Of a DNA stretch of 50,347 bases, positions 34,934 through 45,754 are shown piece after piece; the stretch's first letter is position 1, and each line of letters opens with the position of its first letter. This DNA comes from Lactobacillus sp. HBUAS51381. GTDB taxonomy: Bacteria > Bacillota > Bacilli > Lactobacillales > Lactobacillaceae. The position numbers and the translations under genes were made by a program. The stretch lies in assembly GCF_012641095.1 (NCBI RefSeq), contig NZ_JAAVSC010000020.1, positions 1 to 50,347 of the forward strand, written 5' to 3'. Below the pieces are notes generated by a model. The model saw only the letters and a list, made by a program, of their open reading frames with translations, searched no databases and was not told the origin of the DNA.

Positions 34934-35791
34934 ATGGAATTTACAACTTTAAACAATGGAATCAAAATGCCTAAGTTAGGCTTAGGCGTCTTTCGGGTAA
35001 CGGATTTGGCCGAGGCCGAAGAGGCGGTTTATCAGGCAATCAAGTTGGGCTACCGGTTGATTGATACGGCCGCTGCTTATGGCAATGAACAAGCGGTAGG
35101 GAGAGCCATCAAGCGTAGTGGGGTTGATCGGTCGGAACTCTTTATCACGTCAAAACTGTGGTTGACAGACAACTCCTATGAGAGGGCCCAACGCGGTCTC
35201 GAACGGTCTTTAACTAATTTAGGCCTGGATTACTTGGACTTGTATTTAATCCATCAACCGGTAAGTGATTATTATGGCGCTTGGCGTTACTTGAGTGAAG
35301 CCTATCGTGCTGGAAAGATTCGCGCCATCGGAGTTGACAATTTTACCCAACAAAAGTTGGTTGACCTCATTAATTTCACGGACATTAAGCCAGCCGTGAA
35401 CATGATTGAAGCCAATGTCTTTAACCAGCGCGAGGCGGACCAACAAGCCATGCGTGATTATGATGTGCAAATGGAAGCTTGGGCGCCATTCTCCTCGGGA
35501 AACAAGCAGGTGTTTGACTTGCCAGTGCTGACGGAGATTGCTCAGGCCCATGGTAAGTCGACGGCCCAGGTGATTCTGCGTTGGCTGATGCAACGAAACA
35601 TCGTGGCCATTCCTAAGAGTGTTCACGTTAACCGAATGAAGGAAAATCTGGCTATCTTTGATTTCGAGTTACAGGCTGATGAAATGGAAAAGATCGCGAC
35701 ATTGAACACGGGAAATGGGTTTAATATGCCTGAGAACGCGAAGGACTTTCAAGCGATGTTGGATATGTCAAAGCAATTTTCAGTAGAATAG
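34934..35791 (+). CDS. Aldo/keto reductase (2,5-diketo-gluconate reductase type)
   Basis: 285 residues. The catalytic tetrad is present: D and Y in DTAAAYGNEQAVG, K in TSKLWLTD and H in LYLIHQP. The cofactor site IPKSVHVNRMKENL and the start TLNNGIKMPKLGLGVFR are classic of small AKR5-type enzymes. It likely reduces aldehydes or dicarbonyls with NADPH. AAAGGAG precedes the ATG. About half of its residues by eye recur in the next gene. Confidence 0.92.
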   Translation: MEFTTLNNGIKMPKLGLGVFRVTDLAEAEEAVYQAIKLGYRLIDTAAAYGNEQAVGRAIKRSGVDRSELFITSKLWLTDNSYERAQRGLERSLTNLGLDYLDLYLIHQPVSDYYGAWRYLSEAYRAGKIRAIGVDNFTQQKLVDLINFTDIKPAVNMIEANVFNQREADQQAMRDYDVQMEAWAPFSSGNKQVFDLPVLTEIAQAHGKSTAQVILRWLMQRNIVAIPKSVHVNRMKENLAIFDFELQADEMEKIATLNTGNGFNMPENAKDFQAMLDMSKQFSVE

Positions 35792-35800
35792 GAGCGAAAA

Positions 35801-36667
35801 ATGATGGATATGACATCAACTTATACGTTAAACAATGGTTACAAGGTACCAGTAGTTGGTTTCGGTACGATTATTCCGGACGGCCAAGAGACCGTGACAG
35901 CGGTTAAAAAGGCGATTAAAAATGGCTATCGGCTGATCGATACAGCCGAAATTTACGGCAATGAAGTGAGTGTTGGTCAAGGAATTCGTGAGGCAATGGC
36001 CGAAAATAATCTCAAACGAGAAGATATTTTGGTTAGTACGAAGGCTTGGCATAGTCATCGGGGCTATCAGCAGACGTTGCAGGCTTTCAATGCTTCATTA
36101 GATAAGTTGGGCTTGGACTATGTTGATATTTATCTGATTCATTGGCCGGCTAATGCCAAGTGGCATGATGACTGGCGAGAATTAAATGCCGATACTTGGC
36201 GCGCATTAGAAGAGTTGTATCGTACTGGTAAGATCAAGGCCATTGGTGTTTCTAACTTTTTGGCGCACCATCTGAAGGCGTTAGTCGAAGATAGCGAGAT
36301 TAAGCCAATGCTGAACCAGATTGAATATCACCCTGGTTTTGCCCAAACGGAAGCGGCCGAGTATGCGCAATCCCAGGATATTCAGGTCGAAGCTTGGAGC
36401 CCCTTTGGTGGACCGGACAGTAACGTCTTACAAGATGCCACGGTTAACCGGATTGCTGACAAGTATCGTAAGCAACCTTCACAAGTTATTTTGCGTTGGC
36501 TGATTCAAAAGCGCATTATTCCGCTGACCAAGTCGACTAGTGATACGCATATGCAGGCTAATTTGGATGACTTCGACTTTGCGCTAACGGCGGCTGAGAT
36601 GCAAGCAATCGACGAGGCCCCGTACAGTGGTGGATTCCAGTTTGATCCGGACACCGCAAGATCATAA
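35801..36667 (+). CDS. Aldo/keto reductase (2,5-diketo-gluconate reductase type)
   Basis: 288 residues. Catalytic D and Y in DTAEIYGNEVSVG, K in STKAWHS and H in IYLIHWP; cofactor-binding LTKSTSDTHMQANL. It starts ten bases after the previous enzyme with AGGAGC ahead, so the two are translated from one message. The sequences are homologous but not recent copies. Paired aldo/keto reductases with a MerR-like regulator suggest carbonyl stress detoxification. Confidence 0.92.
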   Translation: MMDMTSTYTLNNGYKVPVVGFGTIIPDGQETVTAVKKAIKNGYRLIDTAEIYGNEVSVGQGIREAMAENNLKREDILVSTKAWHSHRGYQQTLQAFNASLDKLGLDYVDIYLIHWPANAKWHDDWRELNADTWRALEELYRTGKIKAIGVSNFLAHHLKALVEDSEIKPMLNQIEYHPGFAQTEAAEYAQSQDIQVEAWSPFGGPDSNVLQDATVNRIADKYRKQPSQVILRWLIQKRIIPLTKSTSDTHMQANLDDFDFALTAAEMQAIDEAPYSGGFQFDPDTARS

Positions 36668-36743
36668 AGGTTTGGACTAGCATGGGCTAAAGGCACAATA
36701 GTACAGTAAAAGTAAGAAATTCACAGATTAGGAGATTGTTTGA

Positions 36744-37397
36744 ATGGATGTCTATCAAGCTTTAAACGAACGTCATGCAACACGTTGGTTCACGGATCAG
36801 CAAATTCCCAAAGCCACGCTGGAGAAGATTATTTCGGCGGCAGAAAAGGTGCCTTCTTGGGTGAACTCACAACCCTATCAGGTCCATGTGGTCACGGGGA
36901 AGGCGCTACAAAGTATTCGCCAAGAGCATCAACACCTAGGGGATGTCGGTGAGCATGGCCATTCCGATTTACCCGTAATGGCGCGGTCTGACTGGTCATC
37001 TCAGGCACAGGACAATATGAAGGGCTGGTCCGAGGGGATTGCGAAGTCAGTTGGTTCCGATTGGCAGAAAGTCATGGGGGATGCCGCAGGTAAGCTCTAT
37101 AATGCCCAGGCAATTGTCTATCTGACCTTACCTGAAGGCTACTCAGAGTGGTCACTATACGATTTGGGGGCCTTCGGTATGGCATTGATGCTAGCGGCTA
37201 AAGATGCCGGAATCGATTCCATGCCGGCCTATCAGTTCGTCAGCTTTCCAGAGGAAGTTCGGCACAATATTCAACTGGCAAACAATGAGAAGCTCATTAT
37301 GGGCATTGGCTTAGGTTATCGTGCGGCAGATGCGACAGTTAACCGAATCACGTCTACGCGGTTACCTATCGATCAGATGACGACGTTTCATGACTAG
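36744..37397 (+). CDS. Nitroreductase-family FMN oxidoreductase
   Basis: 217 residues. The start MDVYQALNERHATRWF and PSWVNSQPYQVHVV mark the FMN-binding N-terminus; SLYDLGAFGMALMLAAKDAGIDSMP and MGIGLGYR are the conserved middle and C-terminal parts. It reduces nitro- or quinone-type compounds with NAD(P)H. AGGAG lies upstream. It follows the second aldo/keto reductase by 76 bases, without a clear promoter, and ends in a strong terminator. Confidence 0.9.
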   Translation: MDVYQALNERHATRWFTDQQIPKATLEKIISAAEKVPSWVNSQPYQVHVVTGKALQSIRQEHQHLGDVGEHGHSDLPVMARSDWSSQAQDNMKGWSEGIAKSVGSDWQKVMGDAAGKLYNAQAIVYLTLPEGYSEWSLYDLGAFGMALMLAAKDAGIDSMPAYQFVSFPEEVRHNIQLANNEKLIMGIGLGYRAADATVNRITSTRLPIDQMTTFHD

Positions 37398-37435
37398 CTG
37401 GCCAAAGGACTATCGCGTCATGGAATAGAGGAAAA

Positions 37436-37475
37436 AAAACTGTCAGTCGATTTATTTCGGACTGACAGTTTTTGT
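37436..37475 (+). terminator. Terminator of the nitroreductase
   Basis: AAAACTGTCAGTC and GACTGACAGTTTT form a perfect 13-bp stem over an 11-base loop, with a T tail. The A-run on the other strand lets it serve the convergent small membrane gene as well. Confidence 0.9.
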
Positions 37476-37503
37476 ATAGGATAGGGATCTTTAAGTGGGA
37501 TCC

Positions 37504-37764
37504 CTAATTATTTCTCAGATACCGAACCCCATGAATGACAGATTCCACCAGAAATAGGGCAAAGGCGATGATGAAATAGGTGAGGCCTAGAACCTCAAGT
37601 AGAAAAATGGGTAGGGATTCGGGCAGGAAAACTAAGATGAGTTGGAGCGTCAATACCGGCCCCGCGCCCAAGACGAACCACCTAAACCACTTGGAATAAT
37701 TTTTGAATAGGGCGTTTGTTCTTGCGATGCTGGCTTGGCAATACTGCTTAAATAGCTTCTTCAT
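37504..37764 (-). CDS. Small membrane protein, two TM helices
   Basis: 86 residues, not recognised. A basic N-terminal stretch (MKKLFKQYCQASIARTNALF, about 25 residues) precedes two hydrophobic helices (about 30-49 and 56-75), ending with HGVRYLRNN. ATG 37764 has GAGAGG eight bases upstream; the open frame continues 24 codons further without a ribosome site. It stands alone on the minus strand between the redox cassette and the ABC-F gene. Confidence 0.6.
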   Translation of the reverse strand: MKKLFKQYCQASIARTNALFKNYSKWFRWFVLGAGPVLTLQLILVFLPESLPIFLLEVLGLTYFIIAFALFLVESVIHGVRYLRNN

Positions 37765-37957
37765 TAAAAGACCTCTCCCCGTATCACGCGTATTCTCGGA
37801 GTAATCCGGACATACCACGCTAAATTGAAACGTCAATGATTCTCCCCTGAAACCATTTAGAATTATAGGCTTTGTCGGTTATTGAGACAAGGTGCTTAGT
37901 GAAAATGTGGGTAATGTTAATTTCTCTGTGGGGTGGGGATTCGGATTGGATATAAAG

Positions 37958-38000
37958 AATCAGTGTCGCCCCTTAAATTCTTAGGGGAACGACACTGATT
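37958..38000. terminator. Bidirectional hairpin terminator downstream of ABC-F
   Basis: AATCAGTGTCG (37958-37968) and CGACACTGATT (37990-38000) are perfectly paired and continue into CCCCT/AGGGG. It is likely the ABC-F terminator on the minus strand. Element fragment R6 sits between it and the ABC-F stop codon. Confidence 0.8.
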
Positions 38001-38014
38001 TTGTGACTAAACGG

Positions 38015-38055
38015 CTAAAGGTTGAAAGTTCACGAATACGCTCCCGTCCCCAGCT
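38015..38055 (+). repeat. Dispersed element fragment R6 (left end only)
   Basis: CTAAAGGTTGAAAG (38015-38028) followed by TTCACGAA-A-GCTCC-GTCCCCAGCT matches the first 41 bases of the reference element with few changes, then stops exactly at the ABC-F stop codon (38056-38058). Confidence 0.8.
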
Positions 38056-40008
38056 TTAATCCGCAAAGTCTTCCAGTTCCAGACTCTTTTCCGTCCACGC
38101 ATCCTCCGTTTCACTGAGTTGCGTGGTGACGGCCGTGAGCTGGGCCTGAAGGTCGGCCAATTTGCCGGCATCATTGAAGTTTTCCTCCTGACTCATTTCG
38201 GTTTCCACAGCGGTCTTTTGCTTCTCCAAGTCGCTCATCTGTTCCTCAAGTGCGGCGACCTGCCGGCTGAGTTTCCGCTTGGCCTTGGCCTGCTCCTTTT
38301 GCGCTTGGTAGTCGACCTGGGTCTGCTTCGGGGCCACAACGGTGGGGTGGGCTTCCTCCGCCTCGGCCGCTTCCTTGGCCGCATAGGCATCCTGCTCGGC
38401 CTTCTTGGCCACGTAGTAGTCGTAGTCACCCAGATAACGGGTCGTGCCCTCGGGGCTGAGTTCAACCACCTGGGTGGCAACTTGGTTAATGAAGTACCGG
38501 TCATGGGAGACGAACAGGATGGTGCCATCGAACTCATTGAGTGCGGTTTCCAAGACCTCACGACTGTCGATGTCCAAGTGGTTCGTGGGTTCATCGAGCA
38601 TGAGAAAATTGTCGTGACGCATGGCTAGCTTCGTCAGTAACAGGCGGGCCCGTTCACCCCCACTGAGACTGTGGACGCTCTTGTCCACGTCGGCCCCGGT
38701 AAACAGAAAACTGCCAAGAATGGAGCGAATGTGGCCTTCGGGTGTGGTGGGATGGTCGTCCCACAGCTCATGCAGAACGGATTTCTTATCGTGCAGGGTC
38801 GCCTGATCCTGATCGTAGTAGCCGGTATCCACACCGGTACCAAAAATAATCTGGCCCTGAATGGCGGGAATCCGGCCCAAGATGGTCTTTAACAGGGTCG
38901 ATTTACCGATCCCATTGGGGCCCACGATCGCCACGGCCTGGTGCTTCTTGATGTCCAGGTTAACGGGAGCGGCCAAGATCTGACCGTCATAGCCCACGGC
39001 ACCGTTGACGACATCTAAGACGACATTACCACTCTGACGCTTGGGCCGAAAGCTGAACCGCGCCGCCTTTTCGTCGCCCTCGGGCCGGTCCATCTTGTCC
39101 ATTTTTTCCAATTGCTTACGCCGAGCCTGAGCCCGCTTGGTGGTTGACGCCCGGACGATATTCTTGTTGACAAAGTCTTCCAGCTTGCTGATCTCGGTCT
39201 GCTGTTTATCGTATTCCTTCCAGGCCAACCGTAGGCGTTCCGCCTTGTCTGCGATGTAGTGGGAGTAGTTTCCGGGGTAGTGATCGAGGCCCCCGTGAGC
39301 CATATCGTAAACGTCGTTGACCACGTGATCCAGAAAATACCGGTCATGGGAAACGACGAGAATGGCGCCGGGATAACCTTGCAGGTAGCCTTCTAGCCAC
39401 GTTAATGTCTCCACATCCAAGTGGTTCGTGGGTTCGTCCAAAATTAACAGATCCGGTCGTTCCAATAGGAGCTTGGCCAGGGCCAGTTGGGTTCGCTGAC
39501 CACCGGACAACTCATTAATCGGTTTATCGTAATAGTCTTCATCGAATTCGAAACCGTGAAGAACGCCACGAATCTCGGCCTGATAGCCGTAACCGTTCTG
39601 ATCGCTAAAGTCCTGTTGAAGTTGGTCATAGCTCGCGCTAATCTGATCGAATTGTTCCTGATTGGCGATGATGTCGGGGTCACTCATCTGTTGTTCGAGC
39701 TCGTGCATCCGTTTTTCCATCGCGATAAGTTTGGCAAAGACGCTGAGCATTTCGTTCCAAACGGTTTTAGTTGAAGCTAAGCCGGCATTCTGCGCTTGGT
39801 AGCCCATGGTCAGACCGCGCTTGGTGGTAATTTGACCCACGTCCGGCGTGGTTTCACCGGCAATCATTTTTAATAGGGTGGACTTACCCGCGCCGTTGCG
39901 GCCGACGAGGGCCACCCGGCCGTGCTCGGGGACGTCCATACTGACATTTTCGAAGAGGACACTGGCGCCGAATCGCCGCGTGACCTGTTGAACTTGTAAA
40001 AGAATCAC
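38056..40008 (-). CDS. ABC-F family ATPase (YdiF-like)
   Basis: 650 residues, two ABC domains and no TM helices. Walker A sites GRNGAGKST and GPNGIGKST, signatures LSGGQRTQLALAK and LSGGERARLLLTK, Walker B LILDEPTNHLD and FLMLDEPTNHLD. An interdomain linker (about 240-320) is charged and helical, and a C-terminal coiled coil (about 560-640) is present. ABC-F proteins act on ribosomes at the E site. The start is GTG 40008 with AAGGAGGGTGAG upstream. It diverges from rex, an arrangement common in lactobacilli. Confidence 0.93.
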   Translation of the reverse strand: MILLQVQQVTRRFGASVLFENVSMDVPEHGRVALVGRNGAGKSTLLKMIAGETTPDVGQITTKRGLTMGYQAQNAGLASTKTVWNEMLSVFAKLIAMEKRMHELEQQMSDPDIIANQEQFDQISASYDQLQQDFSDQNGYGYQAEIRGVLHGFEFDEDYYDKPINELSGGQRTQLALAKLLLERPDLLILDEPTNHLDVETLTWLEGYLQGYPGAILVVSHDRYFLDHVVNDVYDMAHGGLDHYPGNYSHYIADKAERLRLAWKEYDKQQTEISKLEDFVNKNIVRASTTKRAQARRKQLEKMDKMDRPEGDEKAARFSFRPKRQSGNVVLDVVNGAVGYDGQILAAPVNLDIKKHQAVAIVGPNGIGKSTLLKTILGRIPAIQGQIIFGTGVDTGYYDQDQATLHDKKSVLHELWDDHPTTPEGHIRSILGSFLFTGADVDKSVHSLSGGERARLLLTKLAMRHDNFLMLDEPTNHLDIDSREVLETALNEFDGTILFVSHDRYFINQVATQVVELSPEGTTRYLGDYDYYVAKKAEQDAYAAKEAAEAEEAHPTVVAPKQTQVDYQAQKEQAKAKRKLSRQVAALEEQMSDLEKQKTAVETEMSQEENFNDAGKLADLQAQLTAVTTQLSETEDAWTEKSLELEDFAD

Positions 40009-40296
40009 GATTACTCACCCTCCTTTATTGGGAGTCGTTTTTTTTTTTAGGAAGTTTTTTAAGCGGTTATTGACTAAAGAAAATAGGGGGTAGCCGTCAC
40101 TGACTAACTAGTGATTCGTGAAGTGACGCAACCATTACGCGTGGTTACCAACGATTGCCGTCTGACTGGTGATCGGTGTCACTAGCCCGATGTCGGTTAC
40201 CGACTCGCGGAAATTGCGCCAAGCCAGTTCTGTCGTGGAACACGTCTAATCACTATTTTAGCATATTCTGCAGAGAGACCGAAATAAGCGAACAAA

Positions 40297-40348
40297 TTGT
40301 GAAAAAAACTTGCAAATTCTTTCACAAGATGAACGGTTATGCTATAAT
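40297..40348 (+). promoter_or_regulatory. rex promoter with Rex-type half-sites
   Basis: TTCACA (40321-40326), 16-base spacer, perfect TATAAT (40343-40348). TTGTGAA at 40297-40303 and TTCACAA at 40321-40327 are Rex half-sites, but 17 bases apart rather than the usual four, so autoregulation is only suggested. The rest of 40009-40296 holds a run of 12 T (about 40039-40050) and no gene. Confidence 0.5.
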
Positions 40349-40443
40349 CTATAAGAAAGTTGATTTCACAATCCAGACAATTATTTAAATATGAGGCTAT
40401 CGCTTGTGAACGGTAGCCGGTTTCTTTAATAGGAGGTCACGTT

Positions 40444-41082
40444 TTGACAGAACAAAAAATCCCGCGGGCGACAGCGAAACGTTTGCCCATTTACTACCGT
40501 TATCTCAATATTTTGTTAGACGCTGATAAAACCCGAGTTTCTTCGACTGAATTGTCCGAAGCCGTTAAGGTCGATTCCGCAACAATTCGTCGGGATTTCT
40601 CGTATTTTGGGGCGCTCGGCAAGCGCGGATACGGTTATGACGTTGAAAGCTTAATCAAGTTCTTTAAGAAGATTTTGAATCAGGACCGCCTCACCAGCGT
40701 GGCTTTGATTGGGGTTGGAAATTTAGGCCATGCGCTCTTGAACTTTAATTTCCACCAAGACAGTAACGTCCGGATCAGCGCGGCCTTTGATGTGAAGCAA
40801 GAGATTGCCAACACGATTCAAAGCGGCGTTCCGATTTATCCGATGACGGATTTGCGGACCCAACTGGAAGAACAACAGATTGAAGTGGCCATCTTGACGG
40901 TGCCGTCACAAGTGGCTCAGGAGGTTACCGATGAGGCCGTGTCTGGCGGCGTCAAGGGGATCTTGAACTTCACGCCACTGCGGATCACGGTGCCCAAGGG
41001 CGTTCGCGTTCAAAACGTGGACTTAACCAACGAGCTACAGACGTTGATTTATTTCTTGGAACACTACAATAATTTAAACTAG
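40444..41082 (+). CDS. rex: Redox-sensing transcriptional repressor Rex
   Basis: 212 residues. The N-terminal winged helix ([39 protein letters not shown]) binds DNA; the Rossmann domain with [13 protein letters not shown] senses NADH/NAD+. A C-terminal swapped helix completes the dimer. TTG 40444 follows GGAGGT by eight bases. Rex represses fermentative and NAD-regenerating genes when NADH is low. Confidence 0.95.
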   Translation: MTEQKIPRATAKRLPIYYRYLNILLDADKTRVSSTELSEAVKVDSATIRRDFSYFGALGKRGYGYDVESLIKFFKKILNQDRLTSVALIGVGNLGHALLNFNFHQDSNVRISAAFDVKQEIANTIQSGVPIYPMTDLRTQLEEQQIEVAILTVPSQVAQEVTDEAVSGGVKGILNFTPLRITVPKGVRVQNVDLTNELQTLIYFLEHYNNLN

Positions 41083-41135
41083 AAAATGAAGCGTGCAATA
41101 CGGACTGATGAGGTCGTGATCAGTCGGTAAATTTT

Positions 41136-41173
41136 AAAAAGGAATCTGGATGTCTTCGTCCGGGTTCCTTTTC
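41136..41173 (+). terminator. rex terminator
   Basis: AAAAAGGAA and TTCCTTTTC arms, extended through GGA/TCC, enclose TGTCTTCG, with a T-rich tail. Confidence 0.75.
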
Positions 41174-41271
41174 TGTTGTGCGCAGTGATGACTGGGATTT
41201 GTCAAAAACCTACGAATCCCGCTCGTCATGGGCAACCACGGCAGTATCGGAGAAATTGTTTGTCAAATTCC

Positions 41272-41339
41272 TTGATTTTTAGAGGGAAAAACCATATATT
41301 AGATATTGTTGATTAGCACTTATGTTAGTCAAGTGCTAA
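41272..41339 (+). promoter_or_regulatory. groESL promoter with CIRCE operator
   Basis: TTGATT (41272-41277), 17-base spacer, TATATT (41295-41300), then TTAGCACT (41313-41320) and AGTGCTAA (41332-41339), the CIRCE inverted repeat with its N9 core once the inner T/A pair is counted. HrcA binding here represses groESL. Confidence 0.93.
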
Positions 41340-41374
41340 TAGTGCTAAAAAGTAAGTTTATTGGAGGGATTCAA

Positions 41375-41659
41375 GTGTTAAAACCATTAGGAGACCGCGT
41401 CATTTTGGATCAACCAGAAGAAGAAGAAACTACGGTTGGTGGCATTGTGCTCGCAAGTAATGCTCAAGAAAAGCCACAAACGGCGAACGTTGTCGCTGTC
41501 GGTGATGGCCGTGTGTTAGACAATGGCGAAAAGGTAGCCCCAACTGTTAAGGTTGGCGACAAGGTATTGTTTGATAAATACGCCGGTACTGAAGTCAAGT
41601 ACCAAGACGCGACTTACCTTGTTTTACATGAAAAAGATTTGGTCGCCGTAATCGACTAA
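41375..41659 (+). CDS. groES: Co-chaperonin GroES
   Basis: 94 residues. [26 protein letters not shown] and the mobile loop are typical; the roof hairpin and [14 protein letters not shown] end are intact. GTG 41375 has GGAGGG eight bases upstream; the longer frame would run through the CIRCE site. It caps GroEL in the folding cycle. Confidence 0.96.
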   Translation: MLKPLGDRVILDQPEEEETTVGGIVLASNAQEKPQTANVVAVGDGRVLDNGEKVAPTVKVGDKVLFDKYAGTEVKYQDATYLVLHEKDLVAVID

Positions 41660-41715
41660 GCTTTTCCCACTTAAGAAGACTATCCAAATAATTCAAAAAT
41701 TTTAGTATGAGGTGA

Positions 41716-43350
<1,635 letters not shown>

Positions 43351-43384
43351 AACTTAACCCACTAGTTCGCTAGTGCGTTGAAAG

Positions 43385-43419
43385 AAAAGGCCAATCGGAT
43401 TTTCCGATTGGCCTTTTTG
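43385..43419 (+). terminator. groESL terminator
   Basis: AAAAGGCCAATCGG pairs perfectly with CCGATTGGCCTTTTT over ATTTT. Confidence 0.93.
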
Positions 43420-43674
43420 TAGTGCCACCAGGACCGCGGTGCCGGTGATGATAGACGATATAACGCGTCATGCTAGCTGTCCACTCATTGGGAGGGGGCG
43501 GCGTAAATAGCGTTTGGACACTGAATGAGAAATCGGATAAAAATTTGTGCTGAGGCGAACCGTCGATAAAACGCTTTCTTTTGCCGCAGGTCAACAATGT
43601 TAAATTTACGGCCGTTACGTGGAACCACACCGTTCGCGGTTTTCTTAGTTGCTATGCTGAACAGGAGTGGTATT

Positions 43675-43731
43675 GTGGAGTCAGTTGTAGTAGAATTACG
43701 TTTGCGTTTGAATTTGGAACGCCTTAATTAA
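43675..43731 (+). CDS. Possible 18-codon leader peptide before the KimA-like gene
   Basis: GTG 43675 lies seven bases after AGGAG (43663-43667) and opens an 18-codon frame rich in Leu, Val and Arg (MESVVVELRLRLNLERLN), ending in TAA at 43729. A T-rich stretch and a CGGG/CCCG hairpin with TTTT follow before the transporter. Coding is not proven. Elsewhere in 43420-43674 I see nothing; a ydaO-type c-di-AMP riboswitch was looked for and not recognised. Confidence 0.35.
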   Translation: MESVVVELRLRLNLERLN

Positions 43732-43741
43732 GACTTTTTAG

Positions 43742-43761
43742 GCGGGTGCAAGCCCGTTTTC
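43742..43761 (+). terminator. Weak terminator-like hairpin in the KimA leader
   Basis: GCGGG and CCCGT (with one G-T pair) enclose TGCAAG and are followed by TTTTC, ten bases after the stop of the putative leader peptide. Short stem; may be an attenuator. Confidence 0.35.
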
Positions 43762-43790
43762 ATTATTTATGGGATAAGGAGTAAGTAGTC

Positions 43791-45626
43791 ATGTGGCATT
43801 ATTTAAAGCGGGTTTTGATTGGGAAACCCCTAAAGACCATGGATGAAGGTGGCCAAGCGTTGACGAAGTTTAAGGCACTGGCCTTGCTGTCATCTGACGC
43901 GTTGTCCTCCGTGGCTTATGGTACTGAGCAAATTACGACGGTTCTGATTACCTTATCCGCGGCAGCCTTGATGTACCAATTGTGGGTTGCGGCGGTCGTG
44001 TTGGTTCTGTTGTTTGCGATCACGCTTTCATACCAACAGATTATCCATGCCTATCCATCGGGTGGTGGCGCCTATGTGGTTGCCAGCACGAACTGGGGGG
44101 AATCGGCAGGGTTAGTCGCCGGGGGATCCCTGTTGGTTGATTATATGCTGACCGTGGCGGTTTCGACGACATCTGGGACCGAGGCGATTACCGCCGCGAT
44201 TCCGGTATTGTCGCCTTATTCGGTGCTGATTTCAGTGCTGATTGTGATTGGCATCATGTTGTTGAATTTACGGGGAATGCGGGAGTCCGCGGCGTTTCTT
44301 ACCGGCCCCGTCTATTTCTTCATTCTGATGATCGTGGTTATGATCGGAATTGGGTTCTATAACATTGTTACCGGGAACATCACGTATCATGCGGCGGCAC
44401 ACTTGGGCAGTTCAGTTCAAGGGATGACCCTGTTGCTGTTCCTCCGGGCGTTCTCGTCCGGGTCGTCTTCCTTAACTGGGGTTGAGGCGATCAGTAATGC
44501 GGTGCCCAACTTTAAGAAGCCCAAGAGCCATAATGCGGCGGCAACGTTGGCCATTATGGCGACGATTCTGGCGGTCTTCTTCGGTGGGATTACGTTCCTG
44601 AGTTACTACATGGGGATTCGTCCTGTGGCCGGTCAAACCGTTCTTTCGCAAATTGGAATCGGCGTCTTCGGTCATGGCGTGATCTACTATCTCTTGCAAT
44701 TATCTACGGCTTTGATTTTGGCCGTTGCGGCGAACACCGGGTTCTCGGCCTTTCCGATTCTGGCCTATAACTTGGCTAAAGATAAGTTCTTGCCCCACGC
44801 CTACTTGGACCGGGGGGACCGGCTGGGGTACTCTAACGGGATTATTTCCTTAGCCGTTGGTGCCGTGGTTCTGATCATGATCTTCCACGGGCAAACCACG
44901 CTCCTGATTCCCCTCTATGCAATCGGGGTTTTCGTGCCATTTACGTTATCGCAATCGGGGATGATTATCCACTGGTTCCGCGTAAGAGAGGGCATCTGGC
45001 TGGGCAAGGCGTTTGTTAACCTAGTTGGGACCTTGATATCGGCGGCATTGGTGACTATTCTCTTGTTCACCCGGTTTGCCAACGTTTGGCCATATCTGAT
45101 CATCATGCCCCTGCTATTGCTGCTGTTTTATCGCATTCACCAGCATTACAAGAAGGTTGCCCAGCAATTACGGGTGGCGGCCAAGACGAAGGCCGACATG
45201 CATGAATACGATGGCGCAACGGTCATTGTGTTGGTCAGCAACATTACGCGGGTGACCGCTGGAGCCATCAACTACGCGCGGTCCATTGGGGACTACGTGA
45301 TTGCGATGCACGTCTCCTTTGACGAGAATCCGGAGAAGGAGCACAAGACGGCGCAGGAATTCAAAGAAGAATTTCCGGACATTCGTTTTGTGGATATTCA
45401 CTCGTCTTACCGGTCGATTGCGACGCCAACGCTGCGCTTCTGTGATGTCATTGCGAAGCGGGCAGCCGAGCGGAACTTCACCACGACCGTGCTGGTACCG
45501 CAGTTCGTGCCGCGGCATCCTTGGCAAAACGTCCTGCATAACCAAACGGCGTTACGCTTACGGACCACCCTGAACTCACGAGAAAATATTATCGTTTCCA
45601 CTTATAACTACCACTTGAAAGAGTAG
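43791..45626 (+). CDS. KimA-like potassium:proton symporter (APC superfamily)
   Basis: 611 residues, close to the length of Bacillus KimA (YdaO). About 12 TM helices in residues 25-460 contain SSDALSSVAYGTEQI, SYQQIIHAYPSGGGAYVV and AGLVAGGSLLVDYMLTVAVS, which are very KimA-like. A soluble C-terminal domain (about 465-605) with VIVLVSNITRVTAGAINYA completes the protein. It imports K+ with high affinity and in relatives is inhibited by c-di-AMP. AAGGAG precedes the ATG. Its start is preceded by a possible leader peptide and attenuator. Confidence 0.85.
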   Translation: MWHYLKRVLIGKPLKTMDEGGQALTKFKALALLSSDALSSVAYGTEQITTVLITLSAAALMYQLWVAAVVLVLLFAITLSYQQIIHAYPSGGGAYVVASTNWGESAGLVAGGSLLVDYMLTVAVSTTSGTEAITAAIPVLSPYSVLISVLIVIGIMLLNLRGMRESAAFLTGPVYFFILMIVVMIGIGFYNIVTGNITYHAAAHLGSSVQGMTLLLFLRAFSSGSSSLTGVEAISNAVPNFKKPKSHNAAATLAIMATILAVFFGGITFLSYYMGIRPVAGQTVLSQIGIGVFGHGVIYYLLQLSTALILAVAANTGFSAFPILAYNLAKDKFLPHAYLDRGDRLGYSNGIISLAVGAVVLIMIFHGQTTLLIPLYAIGVFVPFTLSQSGMIIHWFRVREGIWLGKAFVNLVGTLISAALVTILLFTRFANVWPYLIIMPLLLLLFYRIHQHYKKVAQQLRVAAKTKADMHEYDGATVIVLVSNITRVTAGAINYARSIGDYVIAMHVSFDENPEKEHKTAQEFKEEFPDIRFVDIHSSYRSIATPTLRFCDVIAKRAAERNFTTTVLVPQFVPRHPWQNVLHNQTALRLRTTLNSRENIIVSTYNYHLKE

Positions 45627-45636
45627 TTCCGAAAGA

Positions 45637-45670
45637 CCCGCAAAACCACTTTGGTTTTGCGGGCCTTTTT
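45637..45670. terminator. Bidirectional terminator after the KimA-like gene
   Basis: CCCGCAAAACC (45637-45647) and GGTTTTGCGGG (45653-45663) pair perfectly over five bases, with CCTTTTT after. The facing lrgB may share it. Confidence 0.9.
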
Positions 45671-45754
45671 GGATAAAAATTGGTGAAGCGATGTATCCGC
45701 GGTGCCTGACTAATTGTAAGGCAGGCGGTCAGGTGACGACCGAAAACGGGGAAG

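Noticed and set aside
41306-41374. Extended GroES start
   Set aside because: The extension would be translated from the CIRCE operator; GTG 41375 has a GGAGGG site and the correct family start.
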